A DNA stretch of 64,000 nucleotides. It comes from Brucella pseudogrignonensis (GTDB lineage Bacteria > Pseudomonadota > Alphaproteobacteria > Rhizobiales > Rhizobiaceae). Every line of letters begins with the position of its first letter. Within the stretch, counting starts at the first letter, position 1. The notes beneath the pieces were generated by a model. It did not search any database and was not told the DNA's origin. It saw only the letters and a program-made list of their open reading frames with translations. The stretch spans positions 62,001-126,000 of the forward strand of contig NZ_NNRM01000041.1 of NCBI RefSeq assembly GCF_002252525.1, given 5' to 3'. Positions 55,667-64,000 of this stretch are shown piece by piece. The position numbers were made by a program, and so were the translations under genes.

Positions 55667-57190
55667 TTATGCCGCTTCTTCTGTGCTGACGCCTGTTGCC
55701 AAAACAACGATGTCGTGTTCGGTCATCCGCTCGCCGGATACTTCGCCTGCCACCCTGCCCTCACGCATGACGACGATACGGTCGCATATGCCAATCAGTT
55801 CAGGCATTTCGGATGAAACAACGATAATCGATTTGCCTTCGTCCGCCAGATTGGCGATGAATTGATAAATCTGCTCTTTTGTACCCACATCGATGCCGCG
55901 CGTTGGCTCATCAATGATCACGATAGACGGATTGAGCATCATCATCTTTGCCAGCAGAAGTTTCTGCTGGTTTCCACCGGACAACTGTCCGGCGAGAATA
56001 TCTTTACGGCCCGTGCGAATATCGAATTCTTTGATCGCATCATCAAGCGCTGCACGCTCTTTTCGCCGGTCTATCTGCAATCCACGCACAAACTTACTGA
56101 TCGATGCAAGCGTCAGGTTGATGCCAAGGTCCTTGGCGAGCAACAAACCCTTGCCCTTACGATCTTCGCTCAAATAGGCGATCCCAGCGGAAAGACTTTC
56201 ATGTGCGTTACGAAAGTTTACGGACTGCCCCCGATGACGCACTTGTCCCTTACCTGGACGAAGCCCGACAATGCCTTCCATCAGCTCTGTGCGACCTGCC
56301 CCGACCAGACCTGCAAAGCCTAGAATTTCTCCCCTGTTCAACGTAAAGCTTGCAGTCTTTACATAGCCAGGAACGCTAAAATCTTCGACTTCCAGTACAT
56401 GCTCCTGGCCGCGCTGCGCTACACGATCTGGATAAAGCTTCGCAACATCACGACCAACCATAAGACGAGCCATATCGTTCGGCTGAAGCTCTGACGCCAT
56501 ATGAGCTGCCACCAGCGTTCCATCTCGGAGAACCGTGACGCGATCCGAAATCTCTTTCACTTCCGGAAGACGGTGGGAGATATAAAGAACGGCAACACCC
56601 TTGGCTCGAATATCGCAGATAACCTTCAGCAGCGCCTCGGTTTCAACAGGTGTCAGCGATGCAGTTGGTTCGTCAAAAATCACCACGCGATGCGGTACGA
56701 GTAGCACACGAGCGATCTGCACAAGCTGGCGCTGTGCTATAGACAGGCTACCCACGATTGCATCAGGGTTAATGTCCGCACCGAGATCACGAATGGCTTT
56801 GCGCGCCCCTTCGCGCATCGATTTATCATCAACGACAAGCCCATTAGAAAGTTCTCGTCCCAGATAAATATTTTGTGCAACGGTCAGATCGGGCGCCAGC
56901 AGAATTTCCTGATGCACAAGGACAATACCCTGTGCTTCGGCTTCCACCGGATTAGAAAATGCAATCAGCTCGCCATCGATGCGAATTTCGCCACTCGTGG
57001 GACGCTCGTTGCCAGCAAGCAGCTTCATCAATGTCGATTTGCCAGCTCCATTCTCGCCGATAATCGCGTGAACTTCGCCGCCATAAATGCTGAGATTGAT
57101 GTTTTTGAGAACCTGAACCGGGCCGAAAGACTTCGACAATGACACCGCTTCAAGAAGCGGATTAGCACTCTGTTCCACAGCCAAACTCAT
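55667..57190 (-). CDS. Sugar ABC transporter ATPase (tandem domains)
   Basis: A 507-residue RbsA-type ATPase with two nucleotide-binding domains: [12 protein letters not shown] and SIAQRQLVQIARVL in the first, [15 protein letters not shown] and VIIDEPTRGIDVGTKEQ in the second. No ribosome site precedes its ATG; instead the ATG overlaps the stop of a 25-codon leader frame (57187-57264), so translation is probably coupled. First main gene of the sugar-uptake operon. Confidence 0.9.
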   Translation of the reverse strand: MSLAVEQSANPLLEAVSLSKSFGPVQVLKNINLSIYGGEVHAIIGENGAGKSTLMKLLAGNERPTSGEIRIDGELIAFSNPVEAEAQGIVLVHQEILLAPDLTVAQNIYLGRELSNGLVVDDKSMREGARKAIRDLGADINPDAIVGSLSIAQRQLVQIARVLLVPHRVVIFDEPTASLTPVETEALLKVICDIRAKGVAVLYISHRLPEVKEISDRVTVLRDGTLVAAHMASELQPNDMARLMVGRDVAKLYPDRVAQRGQEHVLEVEDFSVPGYVKTASFTLNRGEILGFAGLVGAGRTELMEGIVGLRPGKGQVRHRGQSVNFRNAHESLSAGIAYLSEDRKGKGLLLAKDLGINLTLASISKFVRGLQIDRRKERAALDDAIKEFDIRTGRKDILAGQLSGGNQQKLLLAKMMMLNPSIVIIDEPTRGIDVGTKEQIYQFIANLADEGKSIIVVSSEMPELIGICDRIVVMREGRVAGEVSGERMTEHDIVVLATGVSTEEAA

Positions 57191-57264
57191 GCGAACAGAC
57201 CAAAGACAACGTTGTCGTAGCCAGACGCATTGCGACTTTTCAGCGCTAGAATATTAGATTGCAT
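57187..57264 (-). CDS. 25-codon leader frame coupled to ABC ATPase
   Basis: A short frame beginning MQSNILALKSRNASGYDNVV, with a strong GGAGGAG site 7 bases upstream, ending in a TGA that overlaps the ATPase ATG (ATGA). The ATPase lacks its own ribosome site, so this leader likely delivers ribosomes to it. The peptide has no known motif; it may be a leader peptide or the true N-terminal exon-like remnant of a longer ancestral protein. Confidence 0.5.
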   Translation of the reverse strand: MQSNILALKSRNASGYDNVVFGLFA

Positions 57265-57817
57265 GTGAACTCCTCCCAAAGCGTCACATCACAACCTTAG
57301 CGTCCGTCCTGAGGTACGTAAAGCAAAATTCTGCCCAACTCAAAAATCATTAGCAACTTAAGCAGCCAATCATGCTCTAAGATGCAGTCCAGCTTCACAA
57401 TTGAACTAAAGAGGAATTCTCAGATCACAATTTAGGCTGATATCTCGACTAGGCGGTGAAATTTGACGCCCGAATCCCGGCTGAAACATATGCTATTTCG
57501 AACGTCAAACTCGAAAAATCCACAAGATACATATACTTCTAGTGGTCCTTTTGATTCCAACATTTGCTCCACCTACGAACCAAGGAATACAAATGTTTGA
57601 ATCAGACCACTAGCTGATAAGTTGCATTTAATAAGAGGCCGAATCGATGCTCACTATCAACATTCACTCCTGCGAAGTCACAAATGCGGGTGATTGACAG
57701 AGCCTCAGCTATCAAAAAATAATACAATCTTAAATTAGCACATACAGCAAGACACGCGCTTTTTTATATACTATGAAGCAGTACGTCCAAGGCGTGTTGA
57801 ATTGCGGATACAGACAC
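57265..57817. other. 550-base intergenic region with a palindromic element
   Basis: Contains the operon promoter region of the sugar ABC genes on its left, the 75-bp palindrome at 57539-57613, and, at 57766-57771, a TATACT sequence that may be the -10 box for the signalling cluster. No coding frame of interest in the remainder. Confidence 0.5.
57539..57613. repeat. 75-bp imperfect palindrome, MITE-like
   Basis: The left end CTAGTGGTC...GATTCCAACATTTG is mirrored by CAAATGTTTGAATC...GACCACTAG on the right, with a central 23-base loop. Outer 9-bp arms are perfect and the inner arms differ by one mismatch and a short insertion. No coding capacity. It may be a dispersed palindromic element or the remains of a small inverted-repeat transposable element. 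Confidence 0.7.
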
Positions 57818-58165
57818 ATGAACTCCCATTTAGCGCAGTCACAGTGGCGCATGCTCGACATGCTGCCAGCCCTCGCTCTTTTTCTTATCGGCCTTGCAGT
57901 GCTGGTCTACGCAATGCTTTCTCCGCGAGGAGAAAATGGACAATTTGCTGTCCTCATGCGCCCGTGGGCAGACCCGTCTCAAGTCGCCACACTGCTCAGT
58001 GAAGCCGATGCGCAGATCCTTTCCTTCAACGAACGAATGAACGTTGTGGTTGTCCACGCCGATCGCCCTGATGCGGTTGCTGCACTTTATGATGCGGGTG
58101 CGTGGCTCGTCTTTGAACCCGCTCAACTTTCCAGCTGTTTCGACCTTGCGGTCACCGGGGCCTAA
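57818..58165 (+). CDS. One-helix membrane protein linked to hybrid kinase
   Basis: A 115-residue protein with one hydrophobic helix (about 12-34, MLDMLPALALFLIGLAVLVY) and an approximately 75-residue C-terminal domain after SPRGENGQFAVLMRPWADPS that would lie in the periplasm. ATG at 57818 (GGA 8 bases upstream) preferred; the ATG at 57773 overlaps a promoter-like TATACT. It ends 3 bases before the hybrid kinase start, so the two are co-transcribed and may form a sensor pair. No family recognised. Confidence 0.72.
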   Translation: MNSHLAQSQWRMLDMLPALALFLIGLAVLVYAMLSPRGENGQFAVLMRPWADPSQVATLLSEADAQILSFNERMNVVVVHADRPDAVAALYDAGAWLVFEPAQLSSCFDLAVTGA

Positions 58166-58168
58166 TAC

Positions 58169-60994
58169 ATGATCATTGAACTTGACGATATTCGCAGACG
58201 CTTTGCGCGCTTTCTGGTTGTTCTGTTCTGGCTGCATGTGCCACTTTTCGCGGCCATCGCCTATGGGACTGGCGCCTCGGTGATTGGGGGAGCGCTGGCG
58301 GGCGCATTCCTCGCAGTGAGTTACAACCTGATGTGGTGGCGTGCAGACATCGCACCCGCCACTCGCTTCCTTTCTGCCGTCGCCCTCGTCGCGGAACCTG
58401 CCATCCTTCTCTATCTGCTCCGCGGCCATATCTGGCAGATGGACATGCATATGTATTTCTTTGCAATGCTGGCTCTGACCATCGGCTGGTGCGACAGCAG
58501 AGCAACCATCATCGCAGCCGTTGCAGTAGCACTTCACCATCTGACGCTTGACTATGTACTGCCTTCACTCGTTTTCCCGACAGGAAGCGATATTCGTCGC
58601 GTGATGATCCACGCTGTAATAGTAGCTCTTGAAGCCGCTGTTCTCGTGTGGTTCTCAGACATGCTCGTCGCCTGCGTCAACAGCATCAGCAAGATGCGCG
58701 ACGAAATCATGGCCAAGAATGCCGAGATCGAAACACGCTCAGCGCAGGTCGAGCAGGCCTATAAGGCCAAGGGCATGTTTCTTGCGAATATGAGCCACGA
58801 AATCCGCACGCCGCTCAATGCGATTCTGGGTTTCTGTCATCTGATGCTTCGCACCGACATGACCGAGCGCCAGCGCGATTACCTAACCAAAATCAACGGG
58901 GCCAGCGGTTCGCTGCTTCGCCTGATCAATGACATTCTTGATTTCTCCAAAAATGATGCTGGCAAGCTGACCCTGGAAAACCGCCCTTTCGAGTTACGCG
59001 CACTCTTTGATCGCAAGCTGCAAATCACCAGCGCTGACGCCCGCGCCAAAAACGTCACGATGAATCTGCATATTGATCAAGGCGTGCCAGAGCGGCTTGT
59101 CGGCGATGAAATGCGTCTGGGCCAAGTCTTGCTCAACCTCATGAGTAATGCCATCAAGTTTAGCGAAAATGGGTCGGTTACACTCCGTATCGGCGGTAAA
59201 CCGACGGAGAATGGCGATTACCGGTTGCAGATAGCCGTTGCCGATACCGGTATTGGCATGACAGCGGATCAGCAATCCAAGCTCTTCAGCTCCTTCTCGC
59301 AGGCCGACAGTTCGACTACCCGGCGCTTTGGCGGAACAGGCCTTGGACTGGTTATTAGTAAACAGATTGCCGAACAGATGGGCGGCGACATCACAGTATT
59401 GAGCACGCCGGGCAAAGGCAGTGTCTTCACCGTGACAACGACGCTCGGCAATGTGGACCGCGCGCATTCGATCATCGAACGCCCGCAGGCACATATTCAG
59501 AAACTGCGTGTTCTTGTGGCCGACGATAATCCTGCCTCCCGCGAAATTCTGCAGAGCATTTTCGCTGACTGGTCGATGACAGCAGACCTTGTAGCGTCGG
59601 GTAATGAAGTTATCGGTGCTTTGGAAACCGCTTTCCAGCGCGGAAATCCTTATGATGTACTGCTACTGGACTGGAAAATGCCGGGCATGGACGGCATGGA
59701 AACCGTCAGCAGCTTGTACGCCAATGCGAAGCTTACAAAGCTACCGGAAATTGTACTTATCACAGCCTATGGCAGCGATGAATTCAAGGCTAAGGCTACA
59801 CGCGCTGGTATCGCAGCCTATCTGCCGAAACCGATTGAATCGCAACAGGTTCTGCAAACATTGAATGCGCTCTTCCCATTATCCAGAGATGAGAGCGAAG
59901 CAGCAAGGGATTCTGAACTTATTGCAGAACCACTGCGCGGCGCTCATGTGCTGCTCGTGGAAGACAATGCGATCAATCGAGAGATTGCTTATCAGCTCCT
60001 CAGTGATGCGGGTCTCGATGTTGATATTGCTGAAAATGGACGCATTGCCTGTGAAAGTGTTGCGCGATCTGGTGCCCTCTATTCCGCGATACTCATGGAC
60101 GTACAGATGCCGGAGATGGACGGTCTTGAAGCAACCCGCCATATTCGTCGCGACTGGACGGCAGAAGCGTTACCGATTATTGCACTGACCGCTCACGCCT
60201 ATGAGGAAGAGCGTCGTAGATGTGCCGAAGCGGGCATGAATGATCACGTTGCAAAGCCAATTGATCCAAGTGTTCTGATCGGCACCTTAGAGCGCTGGAT
60301 GAAGCCGCGGCAGGCTAACACGACATCGGAACAACCAGCGGAAAAGAAAGCTGAAGGCATTTCAACCGACTTGCCGGAACGTCTCCCACCTTTCGATCTC
60401 AAGCGCGCGCTCGTGCGTGTGAATGGAAAGCAGGCTCTTCTCCGTCGTCTCATCATCGGTTTCCATGACGACTTTGCAAATGTTATCGAGACGATAATGG
60501 ATCAGATTGCCAAGGGCGATCTGACAGGCGCTCGGCGTCTTGCCCATACGCTGAAAGGCGTTGCAGCATCGCTGGAGCTTCCTGAAGTATCGCGCATTTC
60601 AGCAGAAGTCGAATTGGCGATTGCCAATGAACAGCTGGTGGGACTGGAGCCGACGCTTTCGGCGCTTAACTCGGCCATGAAGCCCGCTTTGAAGGCTGCA
60701 GCCAGCCTGAAGGAGCAGAAGGCCGCGCTCGTTCAGCATTCAGACGTGAACGCGCAGGCGGCCGATATTGCGGCCGCAGTCGCGGCACTACGGGACCACC
60801 TGACACGTCGTAGTATGCGTGCTCGCAGCAGTTTCGACGCCTTGTTGCAGCTGCTCGGCATCGTCGCAGACGAAGGACCAAGAGGCGAGGCATTGCGCGA
60901 TGCGAAAACTGCGTTGGACAAGCTCGATTATGAGACGGCGTTACGCAACCTCAATTTAGCCTTCACTGAAGAAACTTCATCTATAGACGGATGA
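58169..60994 (+). CDS. Hybrid histidine kinase with two receivers and Hpt domain
   Basis: A 941-residue membrane sensor. About six helices (15-165) form the input region, which has a histidine-rich DMHMYFF and [10 protein letters not shown]. After a linker come the dimerisation/phosphoacceptor domain ([19 protein letters not shown], His210), the ATPase domain ([23 protein letters not shown]), receiver 1 ([21 protein letters not shown]), receiver 2 ([25 protein letters not shown]) and a C-terminal Hpt domain ([13 protein letters not shown]). Both receivers keep the acceptor aspartate. The partner regulator is probably the REC-GGDEF protein downstream. Confidence 0.92.
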   Translation: MIIELDDIRRRFARFLVVLFWLHVPLFAAIAYGTGASVIGGALAGAFLAVSYNLMWWRADIAPATRFLSAVALVAEPAILLYLLRGHIWQMDMHMYFFAMLALTIGWCDSRATIIAAVAVALHHLTLDYVLPSLVFPTGSDIRRVMIHAVIVALEAAVLVWFSDMLVACVNSISKMRDEIMAKNAEIETRSAQVEQAYKAKGMFLANMSHEIRTPLNAILGFCHLMLRTDMTERQRDYLTKINGASGSLLRLINDILDFSKNDAGKLTLENRPFELRALFDRKLQITSADARAKNVTMNLHIDQGVPERLVGDEMRLGQVLLNLMSNAIKFSENGSVTLRIGGKPTENGDYRLQIAVADTGIGMTADQQSKLFSSFSQADSSTTRRFGGTGLGLVISKQIAEQMGGDITVLSTPGKGSVFTVTTTLGNVDRAHSIIERPQAHIQKLRVLVADDNPASREILQSIFADWSMTADLVASGNEVIGALETAFQRGNPYDVLLLDWKMPGMDGMETVSSLYANAKLTKLPEIVLITAYGSDEFKAKATRAGIAAYLPKPIESQQVLQTLNALFPLSRDESEAARDSELIAEPLRGAHVLLVEDNAINREIAYQLLSDAGLDVDIAENGRIACESVARSGALYSAILMDVQMPEMDGLEATRHIRRDWTAEALPIIALTAHAYEEERRRCAEAGMNDHVAKPIDPSVLIGTLERWMKPRQANTTSEQPAEKKAEGISTDLPERLPPFDLKRALVRVNGKQALLRRLIIGFHDDFANVIETIMDQIAKGDLTGARRLAHTLKGVAASLELPEVSRISAEVELAIANEQLVGLEPTLSALNSAMKPALKAAASLKEQKAALVQHSDVNAQAADIAAAVAALRDHLTRRSMRARSSFDALLQLLGIVADEGPRGEALRDAKTALDKLDYETALRNLNLAFTEETSSIDG

Positions 60995-61082
60995 GTGATG
61001 CCGCTGGCTCAACCAGCAGCAGATTTAGAACCAGAAGCAAACTCCGGTTTGCCGTGCGCTAAAGACTCCTGGAGTAGAATTA

Positions 61083-61997
61083 ATGCCTAATCGTGCAACC
61101 GTACTGATCGTTGATGATGAAGTATCGAACATCGAGATCATGAATGCGGTGCTGGAAGATCACTACGAAATCTGCTTCGCCACGTCAGGTGAGCAGGCGC
61201 TCGAAGTAGCACGCACGGTGCTGCCGGACATCATCTTGCTGGATGTCATGATGCCGGGCGTCGATGGTTATGAGGTCTGCGTGCGCCTGAAGAATGATCG
61301 TCTGCTAGCGGACGTGCCTGTTATTTTCACAACCGGCCTCGATGATCAGGAAGCAGAAGTTCGGGGCCTTTCGCTGGGTGCTATCGATTATGTGACAAAG
61401 CCGATCAATCCAGTGGTTCTGCGTGCGCGCGTTTCCAACCATATTGAGCTGAAGCGTTTGCGCGACCAACTCGCACAGATGGCTGTCACTGATGCTCTGA
61501 CCGGGCTTAGCAACCGCCGTCAGCTTGAAGTAATCCTGACCGCCGAAATTTCGCGGCTTGCGCCTGCAGGTGCCTGGCTTTCGGTGATTATGCTGGACAT
61601 CGATTTCTTCAAACTCTTTAACGATACTTACGGCCATCCCGAAGGCGACCGCTGTATAGCTATGGTTGCGGCAGCTCTTACCCGTGCAGTGCACAAGGTT
61701 TCGGGGATGACTGCACGTTACGGTGGGGAAGAGTTTGCTTGCGTGCTCCCAGGTGCTGATCCTGAAATGGCCTTGGCAACAGCACACGAAATCCAGTTCC
61801 AAATCCAGTCACTCAACATTCCGCATCCTGGCTCAGCTGTCAGCACAAAGGTCACAGTCAGCATGGGTGTTGCGTCAGCTCGCACACACCCCGATATGGG
61901 TGGCGCGCTCTGGCTGCAACATGCTGATCATCAGCTCTATACGAGCAAGAAGAGCGGTAGAAACCAGATTGCCAAAACTGAATTTTCGGCGGCTTAG
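61083..61997 (+). CDS. REC-GGDEF diguanylate cyclase (PleD-like)
   Basis: A 304-residue response regulator: receiver domain (about 5-122; phosphoacceptor Asp54 in LLDVMMPGVDGYEV, Lys in YVTKPINP) and a GGDEF domain with intact GGEEF (residues 214-218), expected to make cyclic di-GMP from GTP. No RxxD inhibitory site is visible five residues before GGEEF, so product inhibition may be absent. It lies 88 bases after the hybrid kinase, which is its likely phosphodonor. Its stop TAG is the first base triplet of a palindromic repeat. Confidence 0.92.
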   Translation: MPNRATVLIVDDEVSNIEIMNAVLEDHYEICFATSGEQALEVARTVLPDIILLDVMMPGVDGYEVCVRLKNDRLLADVPVIFTTGLDDQEAEVRGLSLGAIDYVTKPINPVVLRARVSNHIELKRLRDQLAQMAVTDALTGLSNRRQLEVILTAEISRLAPAGAWLSVIMLDIDFFKLFNDTYGHPEGDRCIAMVAAALTRAVHKVSGMTARYGGEEFACVLPGADPEMALATAHEIQFQIQSLNIPHPGSAVSTKVTVSMGVASARTHPDMGGALWLQHADHQLYTSKKSGRNQIAKTEFSAA

Positions 61998-62043
61998 AGT
62001 GCATCCCGAAAAGTGTGAAACGGTTTTCGGATAAAGATGCGCG
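61995..62043. repeat. Bru-RS-like palindromic element, short copy E
   Basis: TAGAGTGCATCCCGAAAA and TTTTCGG...GATGCGCGTC around GTGTGAAACGG. Its left end supplies the stop codon TAG of the diguanylate cyclase gene; its right end lies two bases before the stop of the convergent MFS gene. Confidence 0.8.
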
Positions 62044-62045
62044 TC

Positions 62046-63674
62046 CTAGTGTAAATCGAGATGTGCTTTGAGCGGCATGTCATCGTGGATGGATACAGTC
62101 TGCCGCTCAATCATACGGTGCACTAACGGGGGCGTTGCCCCTTTATGCAGCGCCAGAAGCCTTTCTGACACTTCGGCATCTGACTGCGTGCGGCGCTGAT
62201 TGTGGCGCACATATTCCACCCATGTCGGAACGTGATAACTCTCCGTCCAGGTTTCAGGGTTTTCGAGATCGCGCAGCAAAGCCCATTGTCGCGCGCCGTC
62301 GCGAATGCGAATGCGTCGTCTCAATGCCATTGCAGCCAAAAATGCCGGAACGTCTTCCTGAGCGATCTTATAGTCGACCATGATCATTATCGGGCCGCTG
62401 CGTGATCGAAGATCAAGCCGCAGCTTGGGTTCACTGAAGCGATTAAGCGGATCGAGATTGAGCGATTCAAATTCCGGCTGTGGTAATAAAAACCCGACGA
62501 GCGCTCCGAACAGCAAAACTCCTGCTGCAGCCATCAAGGCACCGGGCACACCAAACTCGTCAGCCACCGCACCCCAAAGCCAGCTGCCTGCTGCCATGCC
62601 ACCAAACGTAGCAGTCTGATAAAGAGCCAGTGCGCGACCAACCACCCAGCGAGGGGTCGATAGCTGAACCGTCACATTGAAAAGCGAAAGAGCTAAAACC
62701 CAGGACAGACCAGCCGGAAGTAAGAATACACAGCTCATCCATATGCTGCGGCTGACCGAAAGCAAAAGACAGCTGACCGCGAAGGCAGCAAAGGCGCTGC
62801 GGACCAGCCATTCATTACCGAGCAATTCGCGCAGACGAGCACTTGAAAGCGCGCCACCAATGGCACCAATGCCGAAAAAGCCGAGCATGATGCCATAGGT
62901 AAGTGCGGTCCCCTGAACGAGATCACGCGCCACAAGCGGCAAAAGCGCAAGAATCACAATCGCAGACAAACCGAATAGAAAGCCGCGAAACATGACTTTC
63001 AAAAGATTGGGGGACATGGAGACGTAGCGCAGCCCCGCTACCATCGCCGGGCCGAGTGCTTCACGCGGCAAGGTGGATTTTGCTATCTGTGGCTGCCAGC
63101 GCCAGAGCGCGAGGATGAGCGCGCAATAGCTGAATGCATTGAAAATAAAGGCAAAAGCCGCACCGGCGACTGCAACGATCGCACCGCCAATGGCGGGTCC
63201 GATGCTGCGCATCAAATTGAAGCTCATGGAATTGAGTGCAACAGCGGCAGGCAGGTCGGCTCGCGGGACAATATCGCCCATCGAAGCTTGCCATGAAGGA
63301 TTGTGCAAAGCGCCACCGCAGCCGATGAGGAAGGTAAACCCAAGCAGCATCCATGGCGTAAGGATGCCAAGATAGGCGGACACCGCAAGCACGACAGAAA
63401 CCAGAAGAAGCAAAACCTGCGCGGTCAACATGATGCGACGGCGGTCGAAATTATCGGCAAGCGCGCCAGCCGCAACCGAGAAAATCATCACAGGCAGCGT
63501 TGTAGAGGCCTGAACCAGCGCGACCATATCATCGGAGCGAGCAATGGTAGCCATCATCCAGCCCGCGCCGACTGTTTGCACGAGACCGCCAAGATTTGAA
63601 AATAGTGTCGCAGACCAGAGCGCGCGAAAAGTTCCGTATTGGAACGGCGCCAGGGGGGAATTTCTTTGCGGCAT
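62046..63674 (-). CDS. MFS_3-family exporter with cytoplasmic C-terminal domain
   Basis: A 542-residue major facilitator with about 12 helices (1-410) of the MFS_3 / transmembrane secretion effector group: GAGWMMATIARSDDMVALVQ, FDRRRIMLTAQ, and GALHNPSWQASMGDIVPR. The C-terminal about 130 residues are soluble and rich in Arg, with a ferredoxin-like strand pattern (GPIMIMVDYKIAQEDVPAFL) similar to the antibiotic-biosynthesis-monooxygenase fold. Related exporters secrete siderophores or antibiotics; substrate unknown. Confidence 0.87.
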   Translation of the reverse strand: MPQRNSPLAPFQYGTFRALWSATLFSNLGGLVQTVGAGWMMATIARSDDMVALVQASTTLPVMIFSVAAGALADNFDRRRIMLTAQVLLLLVSVVLAVSAYLGILTPWMLLGFTFLIGCGGALHNPSWQASMGDIVPRADLPAAVALNSMSFNLMRSIGPAIGGAIVAVAGAAFAFIFNAFSYCALILALWRWQPQIAKSTLPREALGPAMVAGLRYVSMSPNLLKVMFRGFLFGLSAIVILALLPLVARDLVQGTALTYGIMLGFFGIGAIGGALSSARLRELLGNEWLVRSAFAAFAVSCLLLSVSRSIWMSCVFLLPAGLSWVLALSLFNVTVQLSTPRWVVGRALALYQTATFGGMAAGSWLWGAVADEFGVPGALMAAAGVLLFGALVGFLLPQPEFESLNLDPLNRFSEPKLRLDLRSRSGPIMIMVDYKIAQEDVPAFLAAMALRRRIRIRDGARQWALLRDLENPETWTESYHVPTWVEYVRHNQRRTQSDAEVSERLLALHKGATPPLVHRMIERQTVSIHDDMPLKAHLDLH

Positions 63675-63825
63675 TCGGACGAACCTCCATCCTCATCCGT
63701 TACTCTAGGCGATACGCGAATCGCACCCAGGTAACAAGCGCGTTCCGCCGAGCGCGACGGGACGACACACTCAAGCGATTGAAACGGCTTGAAGATAATG
63801 AATGCGGACACTCCCACTTTCTGGT

Positions 63826-63850
63826 GGAATAAGGTAAGCAGGCTTATTCC
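63826..63850. promoter_or_regulatory. Inverted repeat upstream of right-edge gene
   Basis: GGAATAAG-N9-CTTATTCC, an 8-bp perfect inverted repeat 21 bases before the next start codon. Could be an operator or a leader hairpin. Confidence 0.4.
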
Positions 63851-63871
63851 TTCATAAAAAACGCGTTCAAG

Positions 63872-64000
63872 ATGACACAGCTTTCCCGCTCTTCGCTATT
63901 TGGACTTGCCTTTGTTTGCCTCTCGGTTGGCTTCACCGGCACTTCGCTTGCGCAAAGCAAACTGCTGCAACTCACACCCGATACGGATGTCGAAGCGCAT
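63872..64000 (+). CDS. Secreted protein, 5' part only
   Basis: Forty-three codons before the window edge: a signal peptide MTQLSRSSLFGLAFVCLSVG continuing to about residue 27 (cut near SLA/QS), then a mature start SKLLQLTPDTDVEAH. The remainder lies outside the window and no family can be named. The ribosome site is weak, so the start is provisional. Confidence 0.55.
   Translation, partial: MTQLSRSSLFGLAFVCLSVGFTGTSLAQSKLLQLTPDTDVEAH

Noticed and set aside
1-64000. CRISPR array, prophage or transposase genes
   Set aside because: No regularly spaced repeats and no cas, phage, integrase or transposase proteins were found on either strand.

Overview
The window is chromosomal DNA of a Brucellaceae-type alphaproteobacterium (Brucella/Ochrobactrum group). 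This is inferred from the close family resemblance of the GluP glucose/galactose permease, the hisS-hisZ-hisG operon with a short HisG, an Omp25/Omp31-type barrel protein, and at least six copies of a palindromic intergenic element that resembles the Bru-RS elements of Brucella in size and design. No plasmid, phage or CRISPR genes are seen.

Layout. 1-9.6 kb: core genes: the end of fumC, a DoxX-type membrane protein, gluP, hisS-hisZ-hisG, a LysE exporter, tag, a YkuD L,D-transpeptidase and an aldo/keto reductase. 9.7-19.1 kb: DUF2000/Lrp pair, glycolate oxidase glcD-glcE-glcF with a divergent LysR gene, a small membrane protein, a GntR regulator coupled to a PPP phosphatase, an unlisted 45-residue membrane peptide gene, and a class I glutamine amidotransferase. 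19.2-31.4 kb: MarR-FUSC-DUF1656-HlyD efflux operon, rsmE, gshA, a LysR gene divergent from a DMT/VOC pair, a second L,D-transpeptidase, xseA, and a LysR gene divergent from a DUF1127 gene that is followed by an anti-Shine-Dalgarno-rich hairpin RNA candidate.

31.7-39.8 kb is accessory. It opens with tRNA-Gln(CTG). A 42-bp copy of the 3' end of that tRNA recurs at 34289-34330, so 31742-34330 (an AraC regulator and a reductase whose expected ATG reads ATA) looks like a tRNA-targeted islet without its integrase. Beyond it lie AT-richer DNA, small exported or membrane proteins, a family 25 glycosyltransferase facing a polysaccharide deacetylase, a spermidine-synthase-fold protein and the Omp25/31-type barrel.

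39.9-57.3 kb is for nutrient uptake and use: an NCS2 permease; a complete xylose module (XylFGH import; LacI regulator, XylB and XylA transcribed the other way); a phosphoethanolamine transferase; and a sugar or polyol ABC operon (ATPase-permease-binding protein) followed by a TIM-barrel isomerase and a Gfo/Idh/MocA dehydrogenase. This last operon starts with a translationally coupled 25-codon leader reading frame.

57.5-64 kb: a MITE-like palindrome, then a signalling cluster (one-helix membrane protein, hybrid histidine kinase with two receivers and an Hpt domain, and a REC-GGDEF diguanylate cyclase), an MFS_3 exporter, and the start of a secreted protein cut by the window end.

The most interesting items are the tRNA-Gln islet with its start-lost reductase, the DUF1127-linked RNA candidate, the coupled leader of the ABC operon, the small membrane peptides and the kinase/cyclase cluster. 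I see no clear-cut new defence or mobile system.
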